60,000 bases of DNA, taken from positions 54,174,221 through 54,234,220 of the forward strand of contig CM060731.1 of assembly GCA_030704615.1 (NCBI GenBank), written 5' to 3'. The translations under genes and the position numbers were made by a program. The notes below the pieces were generated by a model, which was not told the DNA's origin, did no database searches, and was given only the letters and a program-made list of their open reading frames with translations. How positions within the stretch are numbered: the stretch's first letter is position 1; each line of letters starts with the position of its first letter. Below, piece after piece: positions 35,641 through 46,021 of this stretch. Origin of the DNA: Takakia lepidozioides (Eukaryota > Streptophyta > Takakiopsida > Takakiales > Takakiaceae).

Positions 35641-38048
35641 CTACCTTCGTCTCCAGACACAAAACCAATGGCCAGCTTCTCACTGTGGTGGCAAACAAAA
35701 AATTCCTTTTCCTCCTCCCCCACATCATGCAATACAAACACGTGTCAGGCACATACCCCGCCTCCTTTCATCTGCCCAGACTCAGCTCAGCATGGATTTC
35801 CTTAATTCTGGGATGTCATCTACAACGAAGGTGTGCACCCTATTGCCAACCTCAATGTAGCAGCGACCTGGCTCCTTTCTAACCCCTCTAACCTTCATCA
35901 TTCTTCTCACCTTTGCAGTATTATCCCACCTACCAGCTGCAGCATAGATGTTTGATAGCAACACATAAGTCGCGGCATCCTAGTGTTCATCCCATTTGAG
36001 GATAGATGTTGCCGCACGTTCAGCCATCTCCACATTGCCATGGATTCTGCAGGCACGAAGCAAGGCCTTCCACACCACAACGTCTGGATTGATTGGCATC
36101 TTATTAATCAGATCCACTACCTCATCCAGTTGTCCCGCACGTCCAAGAAGGTCCACCATACAGCCAAAGTGCTTTACTGTCGGAGTGACACCATGATCTT
36201 GATTTCCTTCATTCAGTAGGCCAGAGTGGCTGCATGCAGAGAGAACACATATAAAGGTGATACTGTCCGGCTTCAAGCCATTCTTTTACATTCCCTCAAA
36301 TAGTTGCAGGACCTCCCTATGACACCATGCTGGGCATATCCTGCGAACATCGCGTTCCACGACACCACATTTCGTTCAGCCATATTGTCGAACACTCCCT
36401 TCGCATCCTCTATGCACCCACATTTGGCATACATGTCCACTAGGGCAGTGTACAATTCCAGCTTTGACGATGTCACCATGGACCTCTTTTCCCTTTTCCA
36501 GGGCTGCCAGGCTTGCACAGGCATTACAAACGGAAACAAACGTGATGCGGTCGGGCTTCACCCCTCCCCCCATCATTTGCTCATAGGTCTCCAAAGCCTC
36601 CATCCCGCGCCCTTGCTGTGCATACCCTGCAATCATCGCACTCCACGACACCAAATCTCGTTCAGCCATACTGTCAAACACTCCCTCCGCATCCTCGATG
36701 CACCCACATTTTGCATACATGCCCACGAGGATATCGTTCAGAATCACATCTGGTACAATTCCAGCTTTTGCGATACAACCATGCACTCTTTGCCCTTTTC
36801 CAGGGCTGCCAGGCTTGCAAACGCATAGATGTGATGTGGTCGGGCTTCACCCCTTCCACCATCATCTGCTCACACGTCTCCAAAGCCTCCATCCCGCGCC
36901 CCTGCTGTGTATGCCCTGCAAGCATCGCATTCCATGACACCACATTTCATTCAGCCATATTGTTGAACACTGCCTTCGCATCCTCGATGCTGCCACATTT
37001 GGCATACATGTCCGCGAGGGCAGTGTTCAGAATGACATCTGATACAATTCCAGCTTTGATAATGTCACCATGGACCTCTTTGCCCTTTTCCAGGGCTGCC
37101 AGGCTTTGCACACGCATTGCAAACGCACACAAACGTGATGTGGTTGGGCTTCACCCCTTCCCCATCATTTGTTCATAGGTGTCCAAAGCCTCCAGCTCAT
37201 ATCCATGCTGGGCATATCCTGCAATCATCGCATTCCAGGACACCACATCCTGTTCAGCATGATGTGGTTGGGCTTCACCCCTTCGCGCATCATTTGCTCA
37301 TACGCCTGTACCTCTGTTTACCAACTTTGAAAGTCTCGAGGCTGAGCCAAACGCCCAGGCCCTTTTGGGGCCTAGTTATTGGGCAAACCACACACAGCAG
37401 GTTGATGCTTGTGTAAAGGGATTTCTAGAGGATATCTGGAAAACCCGGATCAATTGTTTAAACTGGGCGCGGAGTCAATGGCCACAAGGCTACGGCAAAC
37501 AACGTCTTAGGAATACTCTCTCTATCTCTCCCTCCAGACGAGAGGAATTCAAGGTCAGATGGTTGGGTCAGCTGCAATGTAGGACTAAAAACACATACCC
37601 TAAGTTAATCGACTCTATCTTGGAAGCAGGATTGCCCTGTCAAACAGGTTAAGTCCTGGCGGAAGAAGCGGTTTTCAAGGATCTGATTCTGAGTCCGCAA
37701 ACACAAACGAACGTGATGTGGATGGGCTTCACCCCTCGTGTGCACCTGCTTTCCAGCTTCAAGGCCTTTCATCTTGATGCACTTATGCAAGAGACAGACA
37801 TACGTATCTGAATCTGCTGAAATTCCTCCTTGGTTTAAAGTTTGTAGAGCCTCTTTCAGTCTGCTTGCCTCACAAAGCATCTTCACATGCCCAGAAGTGC
37901 CAGAAGAGGCATTGTGGACTCCCTCTCTTGATCCTCTTTCAGAAGTTGTGGTAACAGTATATGCCCATAAATTTGAGCATAGTAATATATGTGCAACACC
38001 CGTTGTCAGGAGCTGATGAATCGATGGGGTGTGATGGCAGCTTGTCAC
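35640..38048 (-). pseudogene. DYW-type PPR gene, degenerate (minus-strand gene A)
   Basis: The N-terminal part at 38048-37740 (VKMLCEASRLKEALQTLNQG, LLHKCIKMKGLEAGKQVHTR) is the conserved opening of this PPR class. PPR units follow at 37132-36273. The E and E+ region lies at 36276-35782 (VLSACSHSGLLNEG, MVDLLGRAGQLDEV, LLSNIYAAAGRWDN, RVHTFVVDD), and a frameshifted DYW start at 35770-35640 is cut off by LINE sequence. An antisense LINE piece at 37290-37680 interrupts the 5' part. The opening is nearly the same as that of the plus-strand copy at 42.8 kb. It is non-functional as it stands. Confidence 0.82.
37290..37680 (+). mobile_element. LINE 3'-region fragment inserted in PPR gene A
   Basis: Plus-strand LINE pieces out of normal order: first the zinc-knuckle-proximal 3' part (AQALLG-like and KGFLEDIWKTRINCL words, 37300-37500), then an upstream C-terminal piece (REEFKVRWLGQLQC, 37540-37580). 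The order shows rearrangement. Confidence 0.7.
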
Positions 38049-38159
38049 TGAATGTTAAGACTGCACTCTTTATGTTGCGCTAGTTAGTTGACCATTTCCC
38101 CATGCAGGTTTCTTGTAGCTATTGATCCACAGGGAATCATAGGTCATCTAGAGCTTGAA

Positions 38160-38560
38160 GTCCGGCCCTGTTGGATGAGTCTGGACCCACACTCTATCCC
38201 TGCTCCTTCAGCTATCCATGCCTATGTACAAATCATGCATACATCCTTGCTTTGCTGCTAGCAGCTGACAATGACAGCCTAGATTTGTTCTAGGAAACAC
38301 CCAACTCAACTTATCACACTAGTTCCTATGCTCAATTGCATCTGCTACTCTCTGTAATCCAACAGGCATTTACCTTTTTTGCCTCGATTGTCCCACCATT
38401 AACAGGGGTCAGAAAAGTATTCATTCCACAGCTTCTCGTCTTTGTTACCTGTTTCTGGATACTTTCCTGTTGTCACATTGGCAGTATCATGTCAGTCACT
38501 CCAAACTATCAAAGGTTTAGTCAACCAGCTAACTTGCAGAATTCAACATGAAAATTTAGG
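38160..38560 (-). pseudogene. PPR-linked OSB-like exon remnant and conserved flank
   Basis: Minus-strand reading of 38490-38395 gives KYPETG, DEKLWNEYFSDP and WWDNRG. This resembles the PDF-type motif of plant OSB (organellar single-stranded DNA binding) proteins, and the same words occur at 43330-43420 ahead of PPR units. The flank 38180-38300 (GCTCCTTCAGCTATCCATGC) is repeated at 29.08, 40.14, 43.17 and 59.94 kb. Confidence 0.5.
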
Positions 38561-38689
38561 GCTGATTCTGATAACAGGCATCTCAGGGCCTAGTCTGATG
38601 AGAGGCAAAAACAGGCTGAAATAGGTCGAAGAAGAGGGTACCGTCACCATATTGCGTGAAACCCCTCCGCCCTCAAGGATGTCGGGTGG

Positions 38690-39010
38690 CTCAATTCTGG
38701 CTTTGATAATATCAGCATGGATCTTTTTGGCCTTTTCCAGGTCTGCTAGGCTGGCACATGCATCGAGAACGGAAGTGAATGTGACTTTGTCCGGTACCCA
38801 CCCTTCCCATATCATTTGCTCATAGGTCTCCAAGGCCTCCTGACCACACCCTTGCTGAGCATATCCTGCAATCATCGCACTCCATGAAACCACATCTCGT
38901 CCAGCCATATTGACGAAAACTCGACGGGCCTCCTTCATGCTTCCGCACTTGGCATAGATGGCAGCAAGGGCAGCCTCTAGAATGATATCTGGTGCAATTC
39001 CAGCTTTCAA
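38690..39010 (-). pseudogene. PPR fragment, minus strand
   Basis: An open piece with AGIAPDIILEAALAAIYAKC, VVSWSAMIAGYAQQGCGQEA and VLDACASLADLEKAKKIHAD, about three PPR motifs. No start or C-terminal domain is attached. Related plus-strand fragments are at 41.33-41.53 kb. Confidence 0.75.
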
Positions 39011-39331
39011 AATGTCAGCTTGGACCTGTTTTCCCTTTTCCAGGGCACCTATGCTGGCACACGCTGCTGAGAGCAGAAACGAACGTGACCTTGGTGGGCG
39101 TCACCCCTTCACGTACCATTGGTCAAAGGTTCCACATTCTGTGTGCTGCTTGTGTCTGTAGTCAGGTAATGCCAGATTGGTCTGTGAGAACCACCACGGT
39201 GCAGAAAGAGATTGAAACACGGCGTAAGACCAAGCTGACTCTTCCAAGAACCTTGTAAACGCGATCAAGAACGCGGGGTATCATCTATCCGGGTTTTTTT
39301 CCCAGTTATTTTCGGGCAGATTGGGCAGGGC

Positions 39332-39993
39332 CCAAAGAAATTGACGACATACGAAACGTGGCGACGACAGGTGGCTACGACAGGTGGCTACGACATGTGG
39401 CTACGACACGTGGCGACGATGATGTGGCACTATGGCACCCTATTCCTGCTCTACGCTAAACTAGCTCTCGACCTTCGGTCGTCGCTAGAATTAGATAGAG
39501 CAATGTTCATGCAGGGAGTCACCGCCGAATTACTTAAAATCTCATCGTGGCATTGCCATAAAATCGAAGTGTTTTGTTGTAAAGAAAATAAATATTCGGC
39601 ACTTCACTGCTGGATCAGCCTTCCCACTACGGTTAGTACCAGCCGGTTCCATAGTATTGAAAGATTCCCTTAATTTTAATACCTGCCGCTTCTCAATAGT
39701 AGTATTATTTTCGATCTGCGGATTAACATGTATTATAAATAAATAAAAGGCGTTAGCCAATTACTTTATTGAAGGAGGGAAAAAATAAACCCATGTATTG
39801 AATTTAGAAGATTTCAGTTCTAGCGACGACCGAAGGTCGGAAGCTAGTTTAGCGTAGAGCAGGAATAGGGTGCCATAGTGCCACGTCATCGTCGCCACGT
39901 TTCGTCGCCACATCATCGTAACCACGTCATCGTAGTTAGGTCATCGTAGACACGTCATCGTAGCCAGGTCATCGTTGTAGTCAATTTCTTTGG
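39332..39993. mobile_element. Fold-back type element with long inverted repeats built of 13-14-bp units
   Basis: The left arm (39332-39490) and right arm (39818-39993) are inverted copies of each other. Matching blocks are CCAAAGAAATTGAC at the outer ends, TAGCGTAGAGCAGGAATAGG (and its complement) inside, and GTCGTCGCTAGAA at the inner ends. The outer half of each arm is a tandem array: about five units like GGTGGCTACGACA on the left and about seven units like CACGTCATCGTAG on the right. The spacer is 327 bp without a gene. This structure fits fold-back elements; no transposase is present. Confidence 0.75.
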
Positions 39994-40420
39994 AATCTGC
40001 CTGGACGGCCCACGCGAAATAGGCCAATAGAAATCGCCGCGCCAACGTTTTTGGAACTGCCCGCAATGCCCGGATCTTGATCTTCTTGAACTGCAAGAGC
40101 TCTGTGTTTTCCGCCATCATTCACCTTGCAAGCACAGGCATGGATAGTTGAAGGAGCAGGGATCAAGTGTGGGTCCAGATTCATCCAAAAGGGCCGGATT
40201 TCAAGCTCCAGATTAACTATGATTCAAAAAGAGAGGAAAAGAGAGAAAGAGAGGAGGGGGAGGGAAGGAAAGGATGGTCTCTGCTATAACAGAGCAAATG
40301 AAATATGTGGTGAATCAAAGCGACAAACCATCAATGCTGAGGATATGCTCAAAGCTGTTGAGGAGCTGGACCTCACCGAGTTTTGTGAGCCCTTGAGAGC
40401 TGCACTTGCAGGTGTGTATG

Positions 40421-40423
<3 letters not shown>

Positions 40424-40461
<38 letters not shown>
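40424..40461 (+). repeat. (CT)n microsatellite
   Basis: About 19 perfect CT units in the intron of the POLE3-like fragment. Confidence 0.95.
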
Positions 40462-40464
<3 letters not shown>

Positions 40465-40639
40465 GATGATTGCATTTGCAGTGATGACTTAAGTGGATTA
40501 TTTGAGTTTTTTGTTCTGTCTTTCCTTATGGGGCAAGGTGCCAGATCAAACTCTAGTAGAAAACCTCTTTAGGGAACACCTCAGAAGTTTGAGAAAGCCA
40601 AAAAAGTCAACAAAGGCACTAGTCTTTCTCACACTCTGT

Positions 40640-40860
40640 GTATCTTCCCTGGCCCTTGTTGGCGTCTAATTGTTGGGCAGCTCACACACAGCAGATTGAT
40701 GCTCGTGTGAAGGGATTTCTAGGAGAACCTGGAAAGCTGTTTATACCAAGGTAAGTCCCACTACTGGAGTGAGCCCCTGACAAAGGTAGCGTCTGTTCCC
40801 TCTTGTTCTACCCAAACTGGGCGTAGGGTCTATGACAACATCATCTCATGAGTACATTCT
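40640..40860 (+). mobile_element. LINE 3'-end fragment
   Basis: Plus-strand LINE 3' region with CACACAGCAGATTGATGCT.. and AAGTCCCACTACTGGAGTGA.., matching 2580-2480 and 16780-16830 in complement. No coding frame remains. Confidence 0.65.
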
Positions 40861-41329
40861 ATGTCTTCCTTTTGCATGACTTATCTAGACTGTCTTTAAA
40901 GAACAAAGTTCTTGAGCAGTTATGGGTGCTTGCAGGCTTCAGGAAAGATAATGAGTCTAAGAAATCTGAAACGAAATGGAAAGGTGGGGTCAGAAAGAGA
41001 AAGCCTGATGGTGACACTAAAGAGGGGGAAGCAAATTCAATCGCAGATGGTATTCTTCCTGATGTTTACAAGGTTCTTGGGAGATTCAGCTTGGTCTTAG
41101 CATGCCGTGTTTCAATCGATGCCCGCTCAGCTGCACCGTGGTGGTTCTCACAGACCAATCCGACATTACCTGACTACAAACAAAAGCAGCACACACAAGA
41201 GGTCCTTTTGGGTTGATGGTCCGTCAAATCCTCCATGGGTCATGACACAAGGTCAAGGACAATGTGGTGAGGGCACCTTCTTCTTCGACCTATTTCAGCC
41301 TGTTTTTCCCTCTCATCAGACTCGGCCCT

Positions 41330-41540
41330 GAGATGCGTCTGATAATTGCAAGATATGATCAGCATGGCTGTGGTAGGGCGGCTTGCCAGATGTATGAACA
41401 CCCATACATTTCATTCATTTCTATTCTCAATGCTTGTGCTAGCCTAGAAGCCCTGGAAAAAGGTACATAGGTCCATGTTGACATTGTGGAAGTTGGAATT
41501 GCACTAGATATCATTCTGGAGACTATCCTTGTCGATATGT
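41330..41540 (+). pseudogene. PPR fragment, plus strand
   Basis: Frames with ARYDQHGCGRAACQMYEH and FISILNACASLEALEKGT, about one and a half PPR units, closed by stops. It follows a block (41060-41330) that is an inverted copy of segments at 39.13-39.27 and 38.57-38.65 kb. Confidence 0.65.
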
Positions 41541-41809
41541 ATGCGTCGTGTTCAATCTCTACCTGCCTCGCTGCACCATTTCACTTTTCCGACCCTTGTT
41601 GATGGTGGGACAATGGAGACAAAAAGGTGAATGCCTATTGGATACAGAGATAAACGGATGCAATTCAGAATTGGGTTGGTCAATGTCAGTTGCTAGCGGG
41701 TCTCCATGGGCTCGTTGGGTGTATCTGTGGTGGTTAGGAGTGACTTTGACAAGTTACTGCCGATGTGGCAGTAGGAAAGTATCCAAAAACAAATAACATA
41801 GATGAGGAG

Positions 41810-42715
41810 AAGCTTGTTGACGTTTGTTTGCATTTGCAATGCGTGTGCAAGCCTGGCAGCCCTAGAAAGGTGCAAAGTGGTCCATGGTGACATCGTCACA
41901 TCTGGAATTGTACCCAATGTCATTCTGAACACTGCCCTGCTGGACATGTATGTCAAATGTGAGTGCATCGAGGATGCAAAGGAAGTTTTTGACAGTATGG
42001 CTAAAGGAGATGTGGTGTCGTGGAGGGCGATGATTGCAGAATATGCACAGCAAGGGCGCGGGATGGAGGCGTTGGAGACCTATGAGCAAATGATGGGGGA
42101 AGGGGTGAAGCCTGACCGCATAACGTTTGTGGGCATTTGCAATGCGTGTGCAAGCCTAGCAGCTTTGGAAAGGTGCAATGAGGTCCATGCATGTGACATC
42201 GTCAAAGCTGGATTTGTACCAGATGTCATCCTGAACACTGCCCTGCTGGACATGTATGTCAAATGTGAGTGCATCTAGGATGCAAAGGGAGTGTTCGACA
42301 GTATGGCTGAAAGAAATGTGGTGTCGTGGAGGGCGATGATTGCAGGATATGCACAGCAAGGGGTGGGATGGAGGCTTTGGAGACCTATGAGCAATTGATG
42401 TGCGAAAGGGTGAAGCCCAACCACATCACATTTGTTTGCGTTTGCAATGCTTGTGCAAGCCTAGCAGCCCTGGAAAGGTGCAATGAGGTCCATGGGACAT
42501 CGTCAAAGCTGGATTTGTACCAGATGTCATCCTGAACACTGCCCTGCTGGACCTGTATGTCAAATGTGAGTGCATCGAGGATGCAAAGGGAGTGTTCGAC
42601 AGGATGACTGAACGAAATGTGGTGTCGTGGAATTCCATGATCGCAGGATATGCCCAGCATGGTTGTCATAGGGAGGTCCTGCAACTATTTGAAGGAATGT
42701 AAAAGAACGGCTTGA
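41810..42715 (+). pseudogene. PPR repeat array, plus strand
   Basis: Three near-identical PPR cassettes of about 300 bp each, with the words NACASLAALERC, NTALLDMYVKCECIEDAK, VVSWRAMIAEYAQQGRGMEA and LETYEQMMGEGVKPDRITF. The reading frame holds from 41802 to 42278 and then breaks; it ends in NGLKPDS before running into the N-terminus of the next copy. The lack of start and end domains marks it as a fragment. Confidence 0.8.
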
Positions 42716-42739
42716 AGCCGGACAGTTTATGTGGTCTCT

Positions 42740-45500
42740 TTGGGTAGATGGTCAACTGAATGCAGCAGTTGCAGCGGCACAATTGATGAAATCAGGCACC
42801 TCATCCATCGCCACAGCTTCTGAAAGAGGATCAAGAGAGGGAGTCCACAATGCCACTTCTGGCACTTCTGGGCATGTGAAGATGCTTTGTGAGGCAGGCA
42901 GACTGAAAGAGGCTCTACAAACTTTAAACCAAGGAGGCATTTCAGCAGATTCAGAAACGTATGTCTGTCTTGCATAAGTGCATCAAGGTGAAAGGCCTGG
43001 AAGCTGGAAAGCAGGTGCACACTCACATTATCCAAAGTGGATTCACGTCAAATGTTTTTCTCCTCAGCACCCGCATCAACATGTATATTAAGTGCGGGGG
43101 TGTTTGCTGGAAGAATTCTAGGCTGTCATTGTATGTTGCTAGCAGCAAGGCAAGGATGTATGCATGATTTGTGCAGAGGCATGGATAGCTGAAGGAGCAG
43201 GGATCGAGTGTGGGTTCCCTCTTATCAGAACCGGCCCTAAATTTTCATGTTGAATTCTGCAAGTTAGCTGGTTGAATGAACCTTTGATAGTTGGAGTGAC
43301 TTTGACATGATACTGCCAAAGTATCCAGAAACAGCTAAGAGAGACGAGGAGAAGCTGTGGAAAGAATATTTTTCTGACCCCAGTCAATGGTGGGACAATC
43401 GAGGCAAAAAGGTGGGTGTATGCCAAATGTGGGAGCGTCGAGCATGCAAAGGGAGTGTTAGACAATATGGCGGAATGAGATGTGGTGATGCTCACCAAGT
43501 GTTCAACAGAATGCCTCGATGATGTTTGATCATGTGGAACATAATGTTGGCAGGATTTACCAAGCACGGGTGTGGTAGGAATGCTTTGGAGACCTTTGAG
43601 CAAATGATGCATCAAGGGGTGAAGCCCAACCACATCACGTTCATTTGTGTTTGCAATGCGTGTGCAAGTTGGGGAGCCCTGGAAAAGGGGAAAGAGGTCC
43701 ATGGTGACATCATCAAAGCTGGAATTGTACCAAGGTTGCAATGCGTGTGCAAACCTGGGAGCCCTGGAAAATGGGAAAGAGGTCCGTGGTGACATCGTCA
43801 AAAGCTGGAATTGCACCAGATTCATCCTGAACACTGCCCTGATGGACATATGCCAAATGTGGGTGGATCGAGGATGCGAAGGGAGTTTTCAACACTGTGG
43901 TTGAAAGAAATGTGGTGTCGTGGAACGCTATGCTTGCAGGGTATGCAGAGCATAGGCACGGGATGGAGGCTTTGGAGACCTATGAACAAATGATGGGGGA
44001 AGTGGTGAAGCCCTCATGGAGTGCAATGATTGCAGGATATTAAAGTGGAGAACAGCCTTCTTGACGCCAAATGTGGGAGCGGAAAAGATGCACGTCAGGT
44101 TTTAAACAAAATGCCTGAACGAGATATGGTCACATGGAATGCCATGATTACAGGATATGCTGAGCATGGCTATGCTGAAGAGGCTTTCAAGATACAAGCA
44201 AATGGAACTGGACGCAATGACACCGACAGGGTCACGTTCGTTTCTATTGTCAATGCATGTGCCAGTCTAGGGGCCCTGGAAAAGGGCACGCGGGTCCATG
44301 CTGATATTAACAAAGCTGGGGTTGTGTCATATCTTAACTTGGACAATGCCCTTGTTAACATGTATGCCAAATGTGGGAGTGTTCACAATGCACGTCAAGT
44401 GTTTGAAAATATGGTTCAGCAAGCATGGAATGCCATAATTGCAGGATATGCTCAGCATGGGTGTAGTACAAAGGCCTTCCAACTATTTGAACAGATGTAG
44501 CTGGAAGGCTTGAAGCCAGATGGTATCACCTTCATTTCTCTTCTCTCTGCTTGTAGGCATGTAGGCTTGGTGGATGAAGGCCACCACTTGTTTGGTTCCA
44601 TGAGTAGAGATCACGGCCTCACTCCTACAGTGGAGCATTTTGCTGCATTGTGGACCTTCTTGGCCATGTAGGCCGATGAGATGAGGCAGAAGAGTTCATC
44701 AACAAAATGCCAATTGAACCAAATGCTCTGGTTTGGGGGACCTTGCTTGCTGCTGCCAGAATTCATGGGGATGTGGAGGTAGCAGAACATGCAGCAAAAT
44801 CTCTTCTCAAGTGCGATCCCAACCACCATGCAGCTTATGTGCTGCTATCCAACATCTACGCCGCATCTGGCAGGTGACAATATGACACAACATGATGTGG
44901 TTTCATGGAGGACCATGATTGCAGCATATGCTCCGCATGAGTATGGCAAGGAGGCTGTTGAGATGTATGAACAAATGCAAAATAAAGGGCTAACACCCAA
45001 CAGCGTCACATTCACTTGTGTTCTCAATGCATGGCCAGCCTGGGAGCCTTGGAGAAGGGCAAAGAGGTCCATGCTGACCTCATTAAATCTGGAATTGCAT
45101 GCTACATAAGGAGACTACGCTTGTGGACACGTATGCAAAATGTGGGAGCATAAAGGATGCGCGTCAAGCTTTTGACAATTGGCTAAACATGAGATAGTAT
45201 CATGGAACACCATGATCACAAGGTGTGCTCAACATGGATGTGGCAAGGAGGCTTTCGAGATGTACGAGAGATTGCAGCAAGACAGGATGGAGGCTTTGGA
45301 GACCTATGAGCAAATAATGGGGGAAGTGGTGAAGCCTGACCACATCACGTTTGTGTGTGTTTGCAGTGCATATGCAAGCCTGGCAGCCCTGGAAAAGGGC
45401 ATGGTTGCATCGCCAAAGCTGGAATTGTACCAGATGTGGTTCTAAACAATACCCTCGTGGACATGTATGCCAGTTGTGGAATGCGATGATCGTAGGATAT
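42740..45500 (+). pseudogene. DYW-type PPR gene, degenerate, 5' part (plus-strand gene D)
   Basis: The N-terminal part at 42820-43110 (VKMLCEAGRLKEALQTLNQG, then IKVKGLEAGKQVHTHIIQSG) is nearly the same as that of minus-strand gene A. At 43320-43420 lies an OSB-like block (RDEEKLWKEYFSDPSQWWDN). PPR units follow (43526-43792, 43900-44500, with GYAEHGYAEEAFKIQ and NALVNMYAKCGSVHNARQV). An E-type region is at 44510-44880 (FISLLSACRHVGLVDEG, NALVWGTLLAAARIHGDVEV, LLSNIYAASG). Further PPR units at 44885-45490 are fused behind it. A retrotransposon splits the copy at 45500; its DYW end lies at 55783-56173. There are multiple frameshifts and stops. Confidence 0.8.
45496..45500 (+). repeat. Target-site duplication, left
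   Basis: GATAT directly before the retrotransposon end. The same 5 bp stand directly after the other end at 55783-55787, and one further base (G) also matches. Confidence 0.75.
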
Positions 45501-45580
45501 GTTGTGCGCATACATATCGCTACACAACTACATCGCTGTCCAAACCACACATAGATGCACAATAAAGTAGTCTGCCACAA
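45501..45580 (-). repeat. Terminal copy of the 80-bp U3-start segment (segment A, outer)
   Basis: This segment is nearly the same as 45934-46021 (one 5-nt indel and a few changes at the inner end). It lies outside the 3' LTR core and touches the target duplication. In sense it begins TTGTGGCAGACTACTTTATT, which next to the purine tract is what one expects for the start of U3. Confidence 0.8.
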
Positions 45581-45933
45581 TGATAAGAAAGCTAAAGAAC
45601 ACAGTCTTGACACAAGAAATATGAAATCCATCGCTATCACTCTTTAAGATAATAGTCGAGCCAGGGGCACCCTAAGCTATGGGGACTCCACCCCACATCA
45701 ACATATACCCCTACATACGCACACTCAGATTTCTAAAGCGTGAAGGAGCTCGGTCGCGCAGGCTCAACTCGAGAGAGATGAGCTGCGCGACTGCCGCTCT
45801 CGTGAAGATAAGACGGTTCAGGTGTCAAACTAAACTTGACACCTGATTTAACACTTGACCTAAATCCAAGTGTTAAATACAAATAACTAGCTTTATTCTA
45901 GTTGTTTTCACATTGTGCTTATTTAACTTGACA
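45581..45933 (-). repeat. 3' LTR core (segment B)
   Basis: 353 bp, more than 95% identical by eye to 55431-55782. In plus orientation it starts TGATAAGAAAGC and ends ATTTAACTTGACA. It contains two perfect inverted repeats and the 17-nt block complementary to the priming site. Confidence 0.92.
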
Positions 45934-46021
45934 GCTGTCGTGCGCATACATATCGCTACACAACTACATCGCTGTCCAAACTACACCACACATAGATGCA
46001 CAATAAAGTAGTCTGCCACAA
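45934..46021 (-). repeat. Inner copy of segment A, next to the purine tract
   Basis: 88-bp counterpart of 45501-45580, between the purine tract and LTR core B. Together A plus B would form an LTR of about 440 bp that starts TGTGGCAGAC and ends TTATCA in sense. Confidence 0.75.

Larger units (their letters stand above)
40293..41049 (+). pseudogene. Two-exon fragment of a DNA polymerase epsilon histone-fold subunit (POLE3/Dpb4-like) gene
   Basis: Exon 40293-40411 codes ANEICGESKRQTINAEDMLK and AVEELDLTEFCEPLRAAL, the C-terminal half of the NF-YB-like histone fold of POLE3/Dpb4. Exon 40936-41049 codes FRKDNESKKSETKWKGG and RKRKPDGD, the basic/acidic tail. Both have good AG and GT borders and join in phase as ALA-GFRKDN. 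The intron holds a (CT)n run (40424-40461) and LINE debris. Upstream exons for the first half of the fold are absent within the window and are replaced by the fold-back element, so this is probably a duplicated gene fragment. Confidence 0.7.

Noticed and set aside
33574-37178. Many plus-strand frames opposite the PPR block
   Set aside because: They repeat the same low-information words (for example [18 protein letters not shown]) because they are antisense to repeated PPR units.
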